64,000 nt of DNA from DATAUD01 sp036501665 (GCA_036501665.1 DASXZW010000068.1:1-64000); one strand, 5' to 3'. Positions 33,833-42,072 are shown, counted from the first letter of the stretch. Notes: generated by a model not told the origin, from the letters alone. Numbers and translations are program-made.

Positions 33833-34915
33833 TTAGCGTTGGATTCGGGCGGACCCGCCTCCGGCCATAGCTCGCACTTGATCAAGCGTCGCCATCGTCG
33901 TGTCGCCGGGGAACGTGGTCAGCAATGCGCCGTGCGCCCATCCGAGATTGACCGCGTCCTGCGGCGATTCGCCATTGAGCAAACCATAAAAGAATCCCGC
34001 CGCGTAACCATCGCCGCCGCCGACACGATCAACGACGTCCAATTCGCACGTGGGCGCTTGAAAAGTTTTGCCGTTGATCCAGGCGACCGCGCTCCAGCTA
34101 TGGCGATTGGTGGAATGCACTTCGCGCAGCGTTGTGGCGACAGCTTTGACCTGCGGAAATTTCTTATGTACGTTCTTCATCATCCCGAAGAAACCGGCGG
34201 GATCGAGCTTGGATTTTGCCGCGACTTTCGGGCCGGGAATTCCGAGGCCCAACTGCAAATCCTCTTCGTTCCCGACGATCACATCGACATTCTTGATGAT
34301 CCTGGCAAGTTCCGAAACGGCGCGGTCGTTGCCGCCGACGCTGTTCCAAAGTTTCGCGCGATAATTCAAATCAAACGAGGTGATTGCGCCGGCATCCTTC
34401 GCGGCTTGCATCGCCTCGATGATGAGTTCAGCGGTCGTCAGCGAAAGCGCCGCGAAAATTCCGCCGCTGTGGAACCACCGGACGCCGCCGGCGAAAATCT
34501 TTTTCCAATCGAAATCACCCGGCTTGAGCAAAGCGCCAGCTTCATTGGAGCGATTGTAAAAAACGATCGGCGCACGAACGCCGTAACCGCGATCACTGTA
34601 AACCGCAGCCATGTTCGGGCCTCGAACGCCGTCGTGTTTGAAATGTTTGTAGAACGGCTGGACGCCCATCGCCCGGACGCGCTCGGCGATCATTTCACCA
34701 ATCGGATAATCGGACATGGCGGTGGCGATCCCGGTCTTGAGGCCAAAACAATCGGAAAGATTGGCCGCCACATTGAATTCGCCGCCGGAAACATGGATGT
34801 CGCAATGGGTCGCCTTGCGAAAAGGGACGATGCCGGGATCAAAACGATGAACCAGAGCGCCAAGGGACAAGAAGTCCAGCGCACCCGCCTTGGGAATATC
34901 CAGAACGTGCTTCAT
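33833..34915 (-). CDS. kdgK: PfkB-family sugar kinase, probably 2-keto-3-deoxygluconate kinase
   Basis: This 360-residue kinase shows the N-terminal PfkB glycine motif as HVSGGEFNVAANLS, and the C-terminal signature as DVVDRVGGGDGYAAGFFYGLL with the catalytic Asp in GGGD. The region SFDLNYRAKLW is typical of KdgK-type enzymes that phosphorylate 2-keto-3-deoxygluconate. The exact sugar is inferred from overall resemblance. No aldolase gene is adjacent. The tRNA-Lys gene lies 13 bp upstream on the same strand. Confidence 0.85.
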   Translation of the reverse strand: MKHVLDIPKAGALDFLSLGALVHRFDPGIVPFRKATHCDIHVSGGEFNVAANLSDCFGLKTGIATAMSDYPIGEMIAERVRAMGVQPFYKHFKHDGVRGPNMAAVYSDRGYGVRAPIVFYNRSNEAGALLKPGDFDWKKIFAGGVRWFHSGGIFAALSLTTAELIIEAMQAAKDAGAITSFDLNYRAKLWNSVGGNDRAVSELARIIKNVDVIVGNEEDLQLGLGIPGPKVAAKSKLDPAGFFGMMKNVHKKFPQVKAVATTLREVHSTNRHSWSAVAWINGKTFQAPTCELDVVDRVGGGDGYAAGFFYGLLNGESPQDAVNLGWAHGALLTTFPGDTTMATLDQVRAMAGGGSARIQR

Positions 34916-34928
34916 TGAAAAAGTAAAA

Positions 34929-35005
34929 TGGTGCCCCGGGAAGGATTCGAACCTTCGACCAATTGATTAAGAGTCAACTGCTCTGACCAACTGAGCTACC
35001 GAGGC
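34929..35005 (-). tRNA. tRNA-Lys (anticodon CUU)
   Basis: Read on the minus strand: acceptor GCCTCGG/CCGGGGC, D arm TAGCTCAGTTGGTCAGAGCA, anticodon loop CTCTTAA giving CUU (Lys, AAG), T arm with GGTTCGAATCC, discriminator A and an encoded CCA. All stems pair. Its 5' half plus upstream flank is duplicated at 37013-37101. Confidence 0.97.
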
Positions 35006-35059
35006 AACCCAAATCGAACCCCTTATTTGGCACGGCAGCGCACCAAAGGCAAGCCCGAT
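34966..35059. repeat. Direct repeat copy A, tRNA-Lys 5' half plus upstream flank
   Basis: This 94-bp segment recurs as copy B at 37013-37101. The first 40 bp (tRNA 5' half to just past the anticodon loop) are identical; the remaining ~50 bp of flank are similar with small gaps and substitutions (shared TTATTTGGCACG, GCAAGCCCGAT). Confidence 0.85.
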
Positions 35060-35070
35060 AAAAACCTGGT

Positions 35071-35138
35071 GGCGATTGTATGGCTCCGTGAGGCTTTCAC
35101 GTATAGCTCGCCATGCCCCTCGGTGCCCTGCTGCGCTC
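35071..35138. repeat. Second direct repeat, copy 1
   Basis: GGCGATTGTATGGCTCCG, GAGGCTTTC, GCTCGCCA and GTGCCCTGCTGCGCTC occur here in order and again at 35739-35845, so the DUF5069 gene is bracketed by an imperfect direct repeat. It begins 11 bp after repeat copy A. No coding sense is evident; the remainder of 35006-35178 holds nothing recognisable. Confidence 0.65.
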
Positions 35139-35178
35139 TTATGTGGGACGTCTTATTATTTTCGATGTTCGACCTGGA

Positions 35179-35634
35179 TTATTTGGCGAAGCTCGCGCGA
35201 TCGTCCGCTTCCAGCCAGTCGAAAGTCGAGGTTTTGGCGGGGTTGAGGCCTAATTTCCGGCATTCGCCATCAAAATATTCGCCTTTTTCGGGATTGCCAT
35301 GCATTGTGGATTTTTCCACGTTGTCCGCCCATGCTTTGATTTCCTCTGCCGTTTTCTTCGTGCCATGGCCGTCCACGTACTTCGCGATCTCCTCATCGGT
35401 TGCCCCGGCTTCAAGCGCTTTGCGCACACCGGCGTACTCAACGCCTTTCCAATCCAGAAGCATGTGATCCAGAGGGCAATCAGTGTGATACTCGCCGATT
35501 TTGCCTGCGATGTCGGCGCGCGCTTTGTCGGCAAGCCGCGAGAGAATGACGTAGCCGCCCGTGCGTTTGCGGGGAGTGGTGGGAGCTTGCTGAGTCAGAT
35601 TTTTGGCGACGACTGAATTCTTGGTGAAGTTCAT
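35179..35634 (-). CDS. DUF5069-family protein
   Basis: From ATG 35634 the protein has 151 residues. The segments YVILSRLADKARADIAGKIGEYHTDCPLD, LDWKGVEYAGVRKALEAGATDEEIAKYV and the acidic Trp-containing C-terminus (TFDWLEADDRASF) match DUF5069, small soluble alpha-helical proteins common in Verrucomicrobia and Planctomycetota, of unknown role. A reading from about 35730 adds a non-conserved N-terminus. The gene lies inside the tRNA-flanked patch and is bracketed by a second direct repeat. Confidence 0.82.
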   Translation of the reverse strand: MNFTKNSVVAKNLTQQAPTTPRKRTGGYVILSRLADKARADIAGKIGEYHTDCPLDHMLLDWKGVEYAGVRKALEAGATDEEIAKYVDGHGTKKTAEEIKAWADNVEKSTMHGNPEKGEYFDGECRKLGLNPAKTSTFDWLEADDRASFAK

Positions 35635-35738
35635 ATAATTGATTCCTTGTCTAGCACCGGTAATCCACTTTTTGATCAATCGCAAGAGGTCGAAAGTTGG
35701 AGGTGAACGGGGCGGGAAGATTTTAAACAATTCGGGGC

Positions 35739-35845
35739 GGCGATTGTATGGCTCCGGGAGTCAGAACAGATACGAAATGCACAACTCATTGTGCTGAGGC
35801 TTTCAAGGTTTTGCTCGCCACGCGCCCCCGTGCCCTGCTGCGCTC
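35739..35845. repeat. Second direct repeat, copy 2, in a 376-bp gene-free stretch
   Basis: This is a copy of the 35071-35138 segment, split by about 36 extra bases (35759-35794). It occupies part of the gene-free stretch 35635-36010 between DUF5069 and the lectin gene. Otherwise that stretch holds only the divergent upstream regions of both genes; I see no further gene or RNA in it. Confidence 0.6.
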
Positions 35846-36010
35846 CACCTTGAGAGCCTCACCCTCCGCCAAGTCGCGCCGCTTAGGAATTGCTTGTGGG
35901 CAAGTGTATTTTGGAGTATCGCGTCAGGTGTGCGTGGTTTCGCGTTGAACGTATATTTCCTGTTCTCAATGCAGGCTTTTACATGACCACCCCGTTTGCT
36001 TGTTAATCTT

Positions 36011-36814
36011 ATGAAAACAGCCACTGTCCTTTGCAGTTCGGGCTTCACGCTTCTTTTTAGTATCTTCCATGCAACCGGCGGCATCGTTGCCGGACCGATT
36101 ACTAATCCAGAGAATGGTCATGATTATTATTTGCTGGCGTCGAATACTTGGTCTGCCTCGGAAGTTGAAGCTGAAAATCTCGGCGGCACGCTCGCCGTCA
36201 TCAACAGCGCGGCTGAGCAAAAGTGGCTATATTCAACTATTGGCTCCTATGGCGGCACGAATCATGGCCATTTATGGATTGGCCTTCACCGACAGGGCCC
36301 TAGTGGTCCTTTTTCGTGGGTTACAGACGAAAGGGTTGGCTACACGTATTGGGCGACAAACCAGCCTGATAATCGCGACGGTAGGGAGACTGCTGTTGAA
36401 ATGTGGGCAGACGATCACGGTTACTGGAACGACACGGTCGATTCTTTATTTCGAGAAGGTATAGTCGAGGTGCCTGGCACATCGAACGAAAAATCTCTTT
36501 CCAAAACGGAACATTCGCTTATCGGGACGTGGTATGAGGCTGGCCGGACCAATCAACTCCGATACATTGCCGGAACAGAGAACAAGCTTTTCGCAATCAA
36601 CAGTCATGGCCGTTGTGGGCGGATTATTTCGGATGCAGATTCTATTTTTGTCATCGATTGGAAAATGCACGCACAGATCGTTGATGAGAGAATCCTTTGG
36701 AGCGATGGCACATGGTGGTCACGAAAGCCATCAAAATATGAATCGTCGAGCGACGGGAACGGACCCATTCAATCGCCTCGTCGCCGCGCTATAGCCAACG
36801 CCGATGCCCCTTGA
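36011..36814 (+). CDS. Secreted C-type-lectin-domain protein
   Basis: From ATG 36011 the protein has 267 residues and a signal peptide (MKTATVLCSSGFTLLFSIFHATGG). A C-type-lectin-like domain follows at about 28-150: NGHDYYLLASNTWSASEVEAENLGGTLAVIN, HLWIGLHR, FSWVTDERVGYTYW, QPDNR and WNDT, the usual WIGL, QPDN and WND landmarks. The conserved disulfide cysteines are missing, as in many bacterial lectin-fold proteins. The last ~110 residues (SLIGTWYEAGRTNQLRYIAGTENKLFAIN) look like a small lipocalin-like or beta domain that I do not recognise. It lies between the tRNA-derived repeats. Confidence 0.85.
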   Translation: MKTATVLCSSGFTLLFSIFHATGGIVAGPITNPENGHDYYLLASNTWSASEVEAENLGGTLAVINSAAEQKWLYSTIGSYGGTNHGHLWIGLHRQGPSGPFSWVTDERVGYTYWATNQPDNRDGRETAVEMWADDHGYWNDTVDSLFREGIVEVPGTSNEKSLSKTEHSLIGTWYEAGRTNQLRYIAGTENKLFAINSHGRCGRIISDADSIFVIDWKMHAQIVDERILWSDGTWWSRKPSKYESSSDGNGPIQSPRRRAIANADAP

Positions 36815-36827
36815 AGTTAAGGAAGGA

Positions 36828-36850
36828 GCGGCGAGTTAAGCGCCGCCGTT
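36828..36850 (+). terminator. Possible terminator hairpin after the lectin gene
   Basis: GCGGCG (36828-36833) and CGCCGC (36841-36846) pair around AGTTAAG and are followed by CGTTTCGTT. The T-run is interrupted, so termination is only plausible. The rest of 36815-37157 (343 bp) holds the tRNA-derived repeat and an open frame reading LYPALYPAR around 36854, possibly a scrap of a recombinase C-terminus (weak). Confidence 0.35.
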
Positions 36851-37012
36851 TCGTTGTACCCCGCATTGTATCCCGCGCGAAGTTTTTTGCGTGTTTTTGG
36901 GTGCTTTTGGATTCTGTCGCTTTTGCTACCGACATCGCCTAAACCCTTGATTTCATTGGTTAAATCCCGTGTTGTCCTGTTGAGGGAATTTGAAGGAAAT
37001 TCTCGTTGACAA

Positions 37013-37052
37013 ATTAAGAGTCAACTGCTCTGACCAACTGAGCTACCGAGGC
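37013..37052 (-). pseudogene. Displaced 5' half of tRNA-Lys
   Basis: These 40 bp are identical to the 5' half of the tRNA-Lys at 34929-35005, from acceptor strand to just past the anticodon loop. They then break off: the 3' half and T arm are missing. The first bases beyond the break (GTCAAC on the minus strand) can still pair with GTTGAC of the anticodon stem. Confidence 0.85.
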
Positions 37053-37101
37053 CACCCGAACCCTTTATTTGGCACGTCGTCACCCCAAACGCAAGCCCGA
37101 T
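37013..37101. repeat. Direct repeat copy B, tRNA-Lys 5' half plus flank
   Basis: This 89-bp partner of 34966-35059 continues past the tRNA part into the similar TTATTTGGCACG flank. The two copies are in direct orientation about 2.05 kb apart and enclose DUF5069 and the C-type-lectin gene, as att-like ends of an inserted segment would. Confidence 0.8.
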
Positions 37102-37157
37102 TCATGCGAATTGAGGGCGTTAGGGCGTTGCAATGGTTGCGGCAGCCGTCAATCCAT

Positions 37158-38261
37158 TTATACGCGTGCTGGACGCTCCCTTGACCGTCGTTCCAATATC
37201 TCCCGAGTTCGGGCGAGTTCGGCGGCGAGAGTCGATTCCTTCGGCAGCGCAGTCATGTATTCGCGGATGAGCAGCTTGCTGCCCAGCCCTTCCATCGCGT
37301 AGCGAGCAAGGGCGTCGTCCTTGTCCGTGCAGAGGATCAATCCCACGGGCGGATGTTCATCGCGTCTCATCCAATGTTCGCGCGCATAGTTGCAGTAAAC
37401 ATGCATCTGCCCCACATCCGCATGAACGAGCCCACCAATTTTTAAGTCAATAATAACGAGACAACGAAGACGACGGTGGAAGAATAACAAGTCCACGCGA
37501 AACCATTCGTTTCCGATGCGCAGTCGCCGTTGTCGGGCCACGAATGCAAAATCATCGCCAAGTTCGAGAAGGAACGTTTCAAGATGTTGGATCAACGACT
37601 CCTCCAGTTCGTTCTCCGAGTATTCGTCTTTAAGATTCAGAAATTCCAGCACCAGCGGGTTGCGGATTTCCTCGTCGGCGGAGACTGCATCGCCGGGCTT
37701 TGGTTTTTCGCCTTTCAGCAGCATCGCCGACTTGTTCTTGGACAATGCCGATCGTTCGTAAAACTGCGAGTTTATCTGCCGGTCAAGCTGCCGCACCGAC
37801 GAGCCACCCACCAAGGCTTCGCGCGCATAGAACTCCCTGGCCAGCGCATTGCGAACGCGCAAGAGACGGACATAATGCGTCCATGGCAATGGAAACGCAC
37901 AACCAACCCGCTTGAGGTTTTCAAGAACAGAGGACTGCCCGGCGCGACTGCGGCGAGGGCTCAATTCGTCAATCACTGATTGACGAATTGGCACAACAGC
38001 CAGGCTCTTTTGAGATTCGTCAATCACTGATTGACGAATTGGAAACTGTCCAATCACTGATTGGGTCTTATCAATCAGGGGGTGCGTCGCATAAAATTGC
38101 CGCATGGTGCGGAGCTGGATGACTCCAAATCCGCGTCCGAACCTTCGTGTCAAGTCGCGGGATAACTCTTCCAATAATGCCTCGCCATATTCGGCGCGCT
38201 TTTGACCCCGTTGCTCATGCTCCACAATACGACGGCCAATTTCCCAATACGTCGCCGTCAT
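37158..38261 (-). CDS. DUF1016 / YhcG-type PDDEXK nuclease, N-terminus frameshifted
   Basis: This 367-residue reading contains MTATYWEIGRRIVEHEQRGQKRAEYG and RRFGRGFGVIQLRTMRQFY (DUF1016 N-terminal part). After it comes FPLPWTHYVRLLRVRNALAREFYAREAL and then the PDDEXK core: FAFVARQRRLRIGNEWFRVDLLFFHR and CLVIIDLKIG carry the Asp and D-x-K residues. The conserved start of this family (ELLDTAR..ARxVNS) is present upstream but in another frame (38273-38395), so the gene has lost one base or gained two near 38275. Between the two halves lie copies of PIRQSVIDE made by inserted palindromes (37962-38064). Such proteins are found near restriction systems and mobile DNA; no methylase is nearby. Confidence 0.85.
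   Translation of the reverse strand: MTATYWEIGRRIVEHEQRGQKRAEYGEALLEELSRDLTRRFGRGFGVIQLRTMRQFYATHPLIDKTQSVIGQFPIRQSVIDESQKSLAVVPIRQSVIDELSPRRSRAGQSSVLENLKRVGCAFPLPWTHYVRLLRVRNALAREFYAREALVGGSSVRQLDRQINSQFYERSALSKNKSAMLLKGEKPKPGDAVSADEEIRNPLVLEFLNLKDEYSENELEESLIQHLETFLLELGDDFAFVARQRRLRIGNEWFRVDLLFFHRRLRCLVIIDLKIGGLVHADVGQMHVYCNYAREHWMRRDEHPPVGLILCTDKDDALARYAMEGLGSKLLIREYMTALPKESTLAAELARTREILERRSRERPARV
37962..38064. repeat. Three palindrome copies inserted inside the DUF1016 gene
   Basis: Copy 1 is a perfect 29-bp palindrome with CAATTCGTCAATCA (37962-37975) and its complement (37977-37990). Copy 2 has 12-bp arms (38015-38039), copy 3 has 7-bp arms (38050-38064). All share TCAATCACTGATTG or its CCAATCACTGATTGG form. 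They are in frame and encode the repeated PIRQSVIDE in a linker not conserved in the family. Confidence 0.8.
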
Positions 38262-38272
38262 GAGTGAATTGA

Positions 38273-38395
38273 CTACGCGAGCCGCGCCGTGTCAAGCAAT
38301 TCGACTACGCCCGTCAGCACTTCGTTGTAATTGACCTGCTTTGCCCGGGCGGCTCTCCGCTTTTTTGGTTTCCTGCTCGATTTGCTCATGCTCAT
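38273..38395 (-). pseudogene. Frameshifted N-terminal fragment of the DUF1016 gene
   Basis: Starting at ATG 38395 (or 38413 in frame) the reading gives about 40 residues: a Lys/Arg-rich start then QVNYNEVLTGVVELLDTARLA and stop TAG at 38273-38275. This is the normal beginning of DUF1016 proteins. The continuation (ARVVNSLMTATYW) is in the next frame, so one base is missing or two added in the ACGGCGCGGCTCGCG stretch. A sequencing error is possible. Confidence 0.75.
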
Positions 38396-38577
38396 TGTGA
38401 TCGCGGATTGCATTATGGCCGGTTTGCTTTGAGTTGGCGAGCCTGTCGGATGTCATTAGGCGCGGGCGCAATTTTTACGAGCCTTTTAAACAAAAAAGGG
38501 AGCTCACTGAACTTTGCAAACCGCTTCACTACGGCAGCATCGTGCAATAAAGCAACGTTTGGGCGATCTAACACCGT

Positions 38578-39894
38578 TCAATTTAGGGGGACGCCGCGGC
38601 GAATGTAGGTCGGGACGTCGAGGTCTTCGCCTTGGCGAATGGTGGGTTCGCTTTTTTCGAAGCGACCTTTATAGACGATTTCCAGCGGCAATTCTCGTTG
38701 CAGTCGGGACGACTTTTTTCGGGAAAACCCGGAGCAGCTTTTGAGTATTTGCTCGCGCTTTTCCTCGGTCAACGGGGGTGATGGAGGATTGTAACGCGAG
38801 ACGGGACGCTCCATCTCGGTAGGATTGACGAATTCGGGCAGGATCGGCTTTTCCGGCGTTGATTTCTCGGCGGCAACGGGAGCGCCACTAGGAACGGGCG
38901 GAGCGGATGCCGGAAGATTTTCCTGATTGTGGCTGGAAGCAATCAGTGTAATTGACAGGCGTCCGGCAAATTGTTCATCGACCGCCGCGCCAAGAATGAT
39001 GTTCGCATTTTCGCAATGGCGGCTGAGCGGCTCCATCAATTTCTGGATTTCGGCCATCATCAAATCCGGCCCGCCGACGATGCTGACAAGTAGAGAATCC
39101 GCGTCGCTCAAAATTTGTCCGCCATCCAGAAGCGGATGCGCGCCCAACTTTTCCGCAACCTGCTCCGCCCGCCGTTCGCCGGAGGCTTCCGCCGTGGCAA
39201 ATGAACTTGAAGCGTGGCGTCCTCTTGTAACCGAGCAAAGGTCCGCAAAATCGACGTTGATCAAGCCAGTGCGCGCGAGCAAACGCCAGATGCCGCGCAG
39301 CCCTTCCGCGAGCAGGCTGTTGCTGATTTTAAATCCTTCGAGGACGCTGGTTTTTTCGTCGATCAACTTGAACAGCTTCTGGTTCGGCAGGCAAATCACC
39401 GCGTCGGAAGCCGCCTTAAGTTGTTGGAGGCCGACCTGCGCCTGAAGCTGGCGGCGGCTTCCCTCAAATTCAAATGGCAACGTCACCAGCGCAAGCACGA
39501 GAGCGCCGTTTTCCCGGGCCATCCGCGCGATCACGGGAGCCGCGCCGGTTCCTGTGCCTCCGCCGAGGCCCGCCAGCAAAAAAATAATGTCCGCGCCCGC
39601 GCAAAAACCTTGAAGCTTCTCCAAATCCTCCTGTGCCGCGGCGCGTCCGACTTCCGGGTCGCCGCCCGCTCCCAACCCGCGTGTGCGGCCCGCGCCGAGG
39701 ACAAATTTTTTCGGCGCTGAACACGCTTCGAGACCTTGCGCGTCAGTATTGACAGCGAGAAAATCCACTCCTTCCGGCGGCGAATCGGCCGCAAAGGCCG
39801 CGACGTTGCAGCCCGCGCCGCCGACGCCAAAAACCTTGATGCTCAGTTGCTTCTTGATTGGCGCCGGATTGTTTTGCTCGGTTGGGGGAGTCAT
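38578..39894 (-). CDS. ftsZ: Cell division GTPase FtsZ
   Basis: From ATG 39894 the protein has 438 residues. The AGGAG at about 39901-39905 on the minus strand is 6 nt from this ATG and touches the ATG at 39900, so the downstream one is chosen. GTP-binding motifs FGVGGAGCN and tubulin signature GGGTGTGAAPVIA are present, as is the T7 loop NVDFAD. T7 continues LCSVTRGR instead of the usual V.SVM. The C-terminal linker is Pro-rich and the conserved tail reads LDVPTYIRRGV. It polymerises into the Z ring. It is the last gene of the cluster, 2 bp after the ftsA stop codon. Confidence 0.95.
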   Translation of the reverse strand: MTPPTEQNNPAPIKKQLSIKVFGVGGAGCNVAAFAADSPPEGVDFLAVNTDAQGLEACSAPKKFVLGAGRTRGLGAGGDPEVGRAAAQEDLEKLQGFCAGADIIFLLAGLGGGTGTGAAPVIARMARENGALVLALVTLPFEFEGSRRQLQAQVGLQQLKAASDAVICLPNQKLFKLIDEKTSVLEGFKISNSLLAEGLRGIWRLLARTGLINVDFADLCSVTRGRHASSSFATAEASGERRAEQVAEKLGAHPLLDGGQILSDADSLLVSIVGGPDLMMAEIQKLMEPLSRHCENANIILGAAVDEQFAGRLSITLIASSHNQENLPASAPPVPSGAPVAAEKSTPEKPILPEFVNPTEMERPVSRYNPPSPPLTEEKREQILKSCSGFSRKKSSRLQRELPLEIVYKGRFEKSEPTIRQGEDLDVPTYIRRGVPLN

Positions 39895-39896
39895 GT

Positions 39897-41114
39897 TCAT
39901 CTCCTGAATATTTCGGCGAACGTTTTTTTGATTCCGTCGGTGAAGCCGCCGGACGGCTTGGCCTTTGTCTGCAGCGAGCCAAATTTCACAAGCCCGATGG
40001 CTGTCGCGAATTCCGGTTGATCGAGCGCCGATTTGAGGCCGCTGATCGAGTTCGTTTTTCCGGGGAACGCGGGCAACTGAAAAATATTCCCGGCGAGAGT
40101 CTGGATGCCCGGAATGCGCGCGCCGCCGCCGCAAACAAACACACCTGCGCGGAGGTGATCGAGCATGCCGGAATTCGCAAGCTCCGTCTCGATCAATTGA
40201 AATGTCTCCTCAAGCCGAAGCGACATGATGCGACGAAGGTGCTCGAGGTTGAGGTTCTTGGCGGGCAACCCAAGCTGGCCTTGAGTAGAAATAGTTTGAC
40301 CCTTGCAGGTTGAATCGAGAACCGCCGCGCCGTGCTCAAGCTTCAACTGTTCCGCGCGGCCCAACGGAATCTTCAATCCGTACGCCAGATCATTGGAAAC
40401 GTGATCTCCCCCGACCGCAAGAACGCCGGTGTGTTTGATGATTCCTTCCGAATAGACAACGCACTCGGTCGTCCCGCCACCCATGTCGATTACCAGCGAG
40501 CCAAGTTCCTTTTGTTCATTGGAAAGCAGCGCCAATGCGGATGCCAGCCCTGTAAAGACGATTTCATCAACGTCCAGTTGCAGACCCTTGACCACGGCAA
40601 TGCCATTTTTCAAGCGATCCACAAGCCCGTGAACCACGTGCATATCGACTTCCACCCGCGCGCCATACATTCCGACCGGGTTAAGAATGCCGCTTTGCCC
40701 ATCCACATGAAAATGCTGACGGATCGCGTGAATGACGGTGTTGTCGGCGGGAAGATTGATCGCCTTGGCGTTTTTCATCACGTCCTGGACATCTTCCTGC
40801 GTGATTTCCCGGTCCGCGGACGGCACGGGATGGACGCCGTGATTGTTGAAGCCGCGAATGTGATTGCCGGTGACGCCGAGATAAACGCTGCGAATTTCCA
40901 CGTTGGCCATTTGCTCGGCTTCAACGATGGCGTTGCGCACATCCTCCTGGACCAGCGCCGCGTCCGCGATTTCGCCTTTGCGCACGCCACGCGAGCGGGC
41001 TTGTCCCAGCCCGATGATGTTGAGCGCCTTGGCGCTGTTGATTTCACCAACGACAACGCAAATTTTAGAAGTGCCGATCTCCAGGCCGACGATCACGGAG
41101 GCGGAATCAAACAT
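39897..41114 (-). CDS. ftsA: Cell division protein FtsA
   Basis: This 405-residue actin-like protein has the phosphate loops IVGLEIGTSKICVVVGE and VIDMGGGTTECVVY, the adenosine motif CGGGARIPGI, and the inserted 1C domain between. The C-terminal tail (SLQTKAKPSGGFTDGIKKTFAEIFRR) is the amphipathic membrane-targeting helix. It tethers FtsZ to the membrane. It overlaps ftsQ by 8 bp and precedes ftsZ. Confidence 0.95.
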   Translation of the reverse strand: MFDSASVIVGLEIGTSKICVVVGEINSAKALNIIGLGQARSRGVRKGEIADAALVQEDVRNAIVEAEQMANVEIRSVYLGVTGNHIRGFNNHGVHPVPSADREITQEDVQDVMKNAKAINLPADNTVIHAIRQHFHVDGQSGILNPVGMYGARVEVDMHVVHGLVDRLKNGIAVVKGLQLDVDEIVFTGLASALALLSNEQKELGSLVIDMGGGTTECVVYSEGIIKHTGVLAVGGDHVSNDLAYGLKIPLGRAEQLKLEHGAAVLDSTCKGQTISTQGQLGLPAKNLNLEHLRRIMSLRLEETFQLIETELANSGMLDHLRAGVFVCGGGARIPGIQTLAGNIFQLPAFPGKTNSISGLKSALDQPEFATAIGLVKFGSLQTKAKPSGGFTDGIKKTFAEIFRR

Positions 41115-42072
41115 GTTTCCTTTTTGTTCGGGAGGGTTTTGCCGGATGCGCGGGCAAAGGCGCGACGGTCGATGCGGCGACCCATTTCACCGGAAGGTTG
41201 TTCGCGATGGAAAGGTCGAGCGATATGATTGCCTTGCCCCACTTTTGATATTGGTCGTAAATGAGCCGCCAGCGCCGAAATTGCGTATCGAAGTGACTGA
41301 GTGAAAAAGTGATTTCCGCGCCCTGCGATGTGATGACTTGCAAAACCTCCGGTTCAGAAACGTTGATGCGCTGCAATTCCACCAATCCGACCATTTGCGA
41401 ATGATTGTATTCTTCCACCAACCGCAATGCCGCCTGGATTTGCGGTGACTCGGTCGGCCTGCCCAACTGGACGTCGCCAGCCTGGACGCCAACCAGAATC
41501 GGCAATCGTTCGTCGGCGGGAGGCTGAGCGGTGCGCCAAGCCGAGTCGAGGGGCTTCATGACGTAACCCCCTTGATCGAAATCATAAACGGCTTGCGTTA
41601 AAGTGCCGCCGTTGTGCCCGATCGTCACAAGCGTTTGCGCAATGGGGTCGCGTTCGCTGACGCTGAGCTTGAGCGTGTGCGGAAGGATTCGCTCGACGGC
41701 GACAAATTCAATTGGCGGCTGCAGTTCCAGGTCGCGCTTGACGCTCATCAAATCAAGCGCCATGAGATTTTGGCCTGGCCTGACCATCGCCCATTTCCGA
41801 ATCGTGTCCGCCCTGAGAAAACCGTCGGTTTGCACCTCGATGTTCTGAATGGCAAACGAGTCATTCTTGTAGACCAGACTGTCAAGTAACCAAAGTCCGC
41901 CGCGCCAGACGATCAACCCAACTGCGAGCAGGATAAAAGTTGCGCTGAAACCAACCCCCACCTTGCGCATCTGGCCGGCGCGGGTCTGGCTGGTGCGCAG
42001 TTTGACGTCGAGCAGGGATTCCCGCTCGGCGACCCGGCGATTTTTTGGTTTTTTAAAAAGCCAGCGAAACAT
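41107..42072 (-). CDS. ftsQ: Cell division protein FtsQ (POTRA domain)
   Basis: From ATG 42072 the protein has 321 residues: a basic cytoplasmic N-terminus, one membrane helix (VGFSATFILLAVGLIVWRGGLWLL) and a POTRA domain (FAIQNIEVQTDGFLRADTIRKWAMVRPGQNLMALDL) followed by the FtsQ beta domain (VERILPHTLKLSVSERDPIA). It connects the FtsBLQ complex to the septal synthase. Low conservation is normal for the family, and the position between ddl and ftsA supports the call. It overlaps ddl by 20 bp. Confidence 0.88.
   Translation of the reverse strand: MFRWLFKKPKNRRVAERESLLDVKLRTSQTRAGQMRKVGVGFSATFILLAVGLIVWRGGLWLLDSLVYKNDSFAIQNIEVQTDGFLRADTIRKWAMVRPGQNLMALDLMSVKRDLELQPPIEFVAVERILPHTLKLSVSERDPIAQTLVTIGHNGGTLTQAVYDFDQGGYVMKPLDSAWRTAQPPADERLPILVGVQAGDVQLGRPTESPQIQAALRLVEEYNHSQMVGLVELQRINVSEPEVLQVITSQGAEITFSLSHFDTQFRRWRLIYDQYQKWGKAIISLDLSIANNLPVKWVAASTVAPLPAHPAKPSRTKRKHV

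Noticed and set aside
33578..34918. Long open frame on the plus strand opposite kdgK
   Set aside because: Antisense to a clear PfkB kinase; composition and lack of any domain mark it as a shadow of the coding strand.
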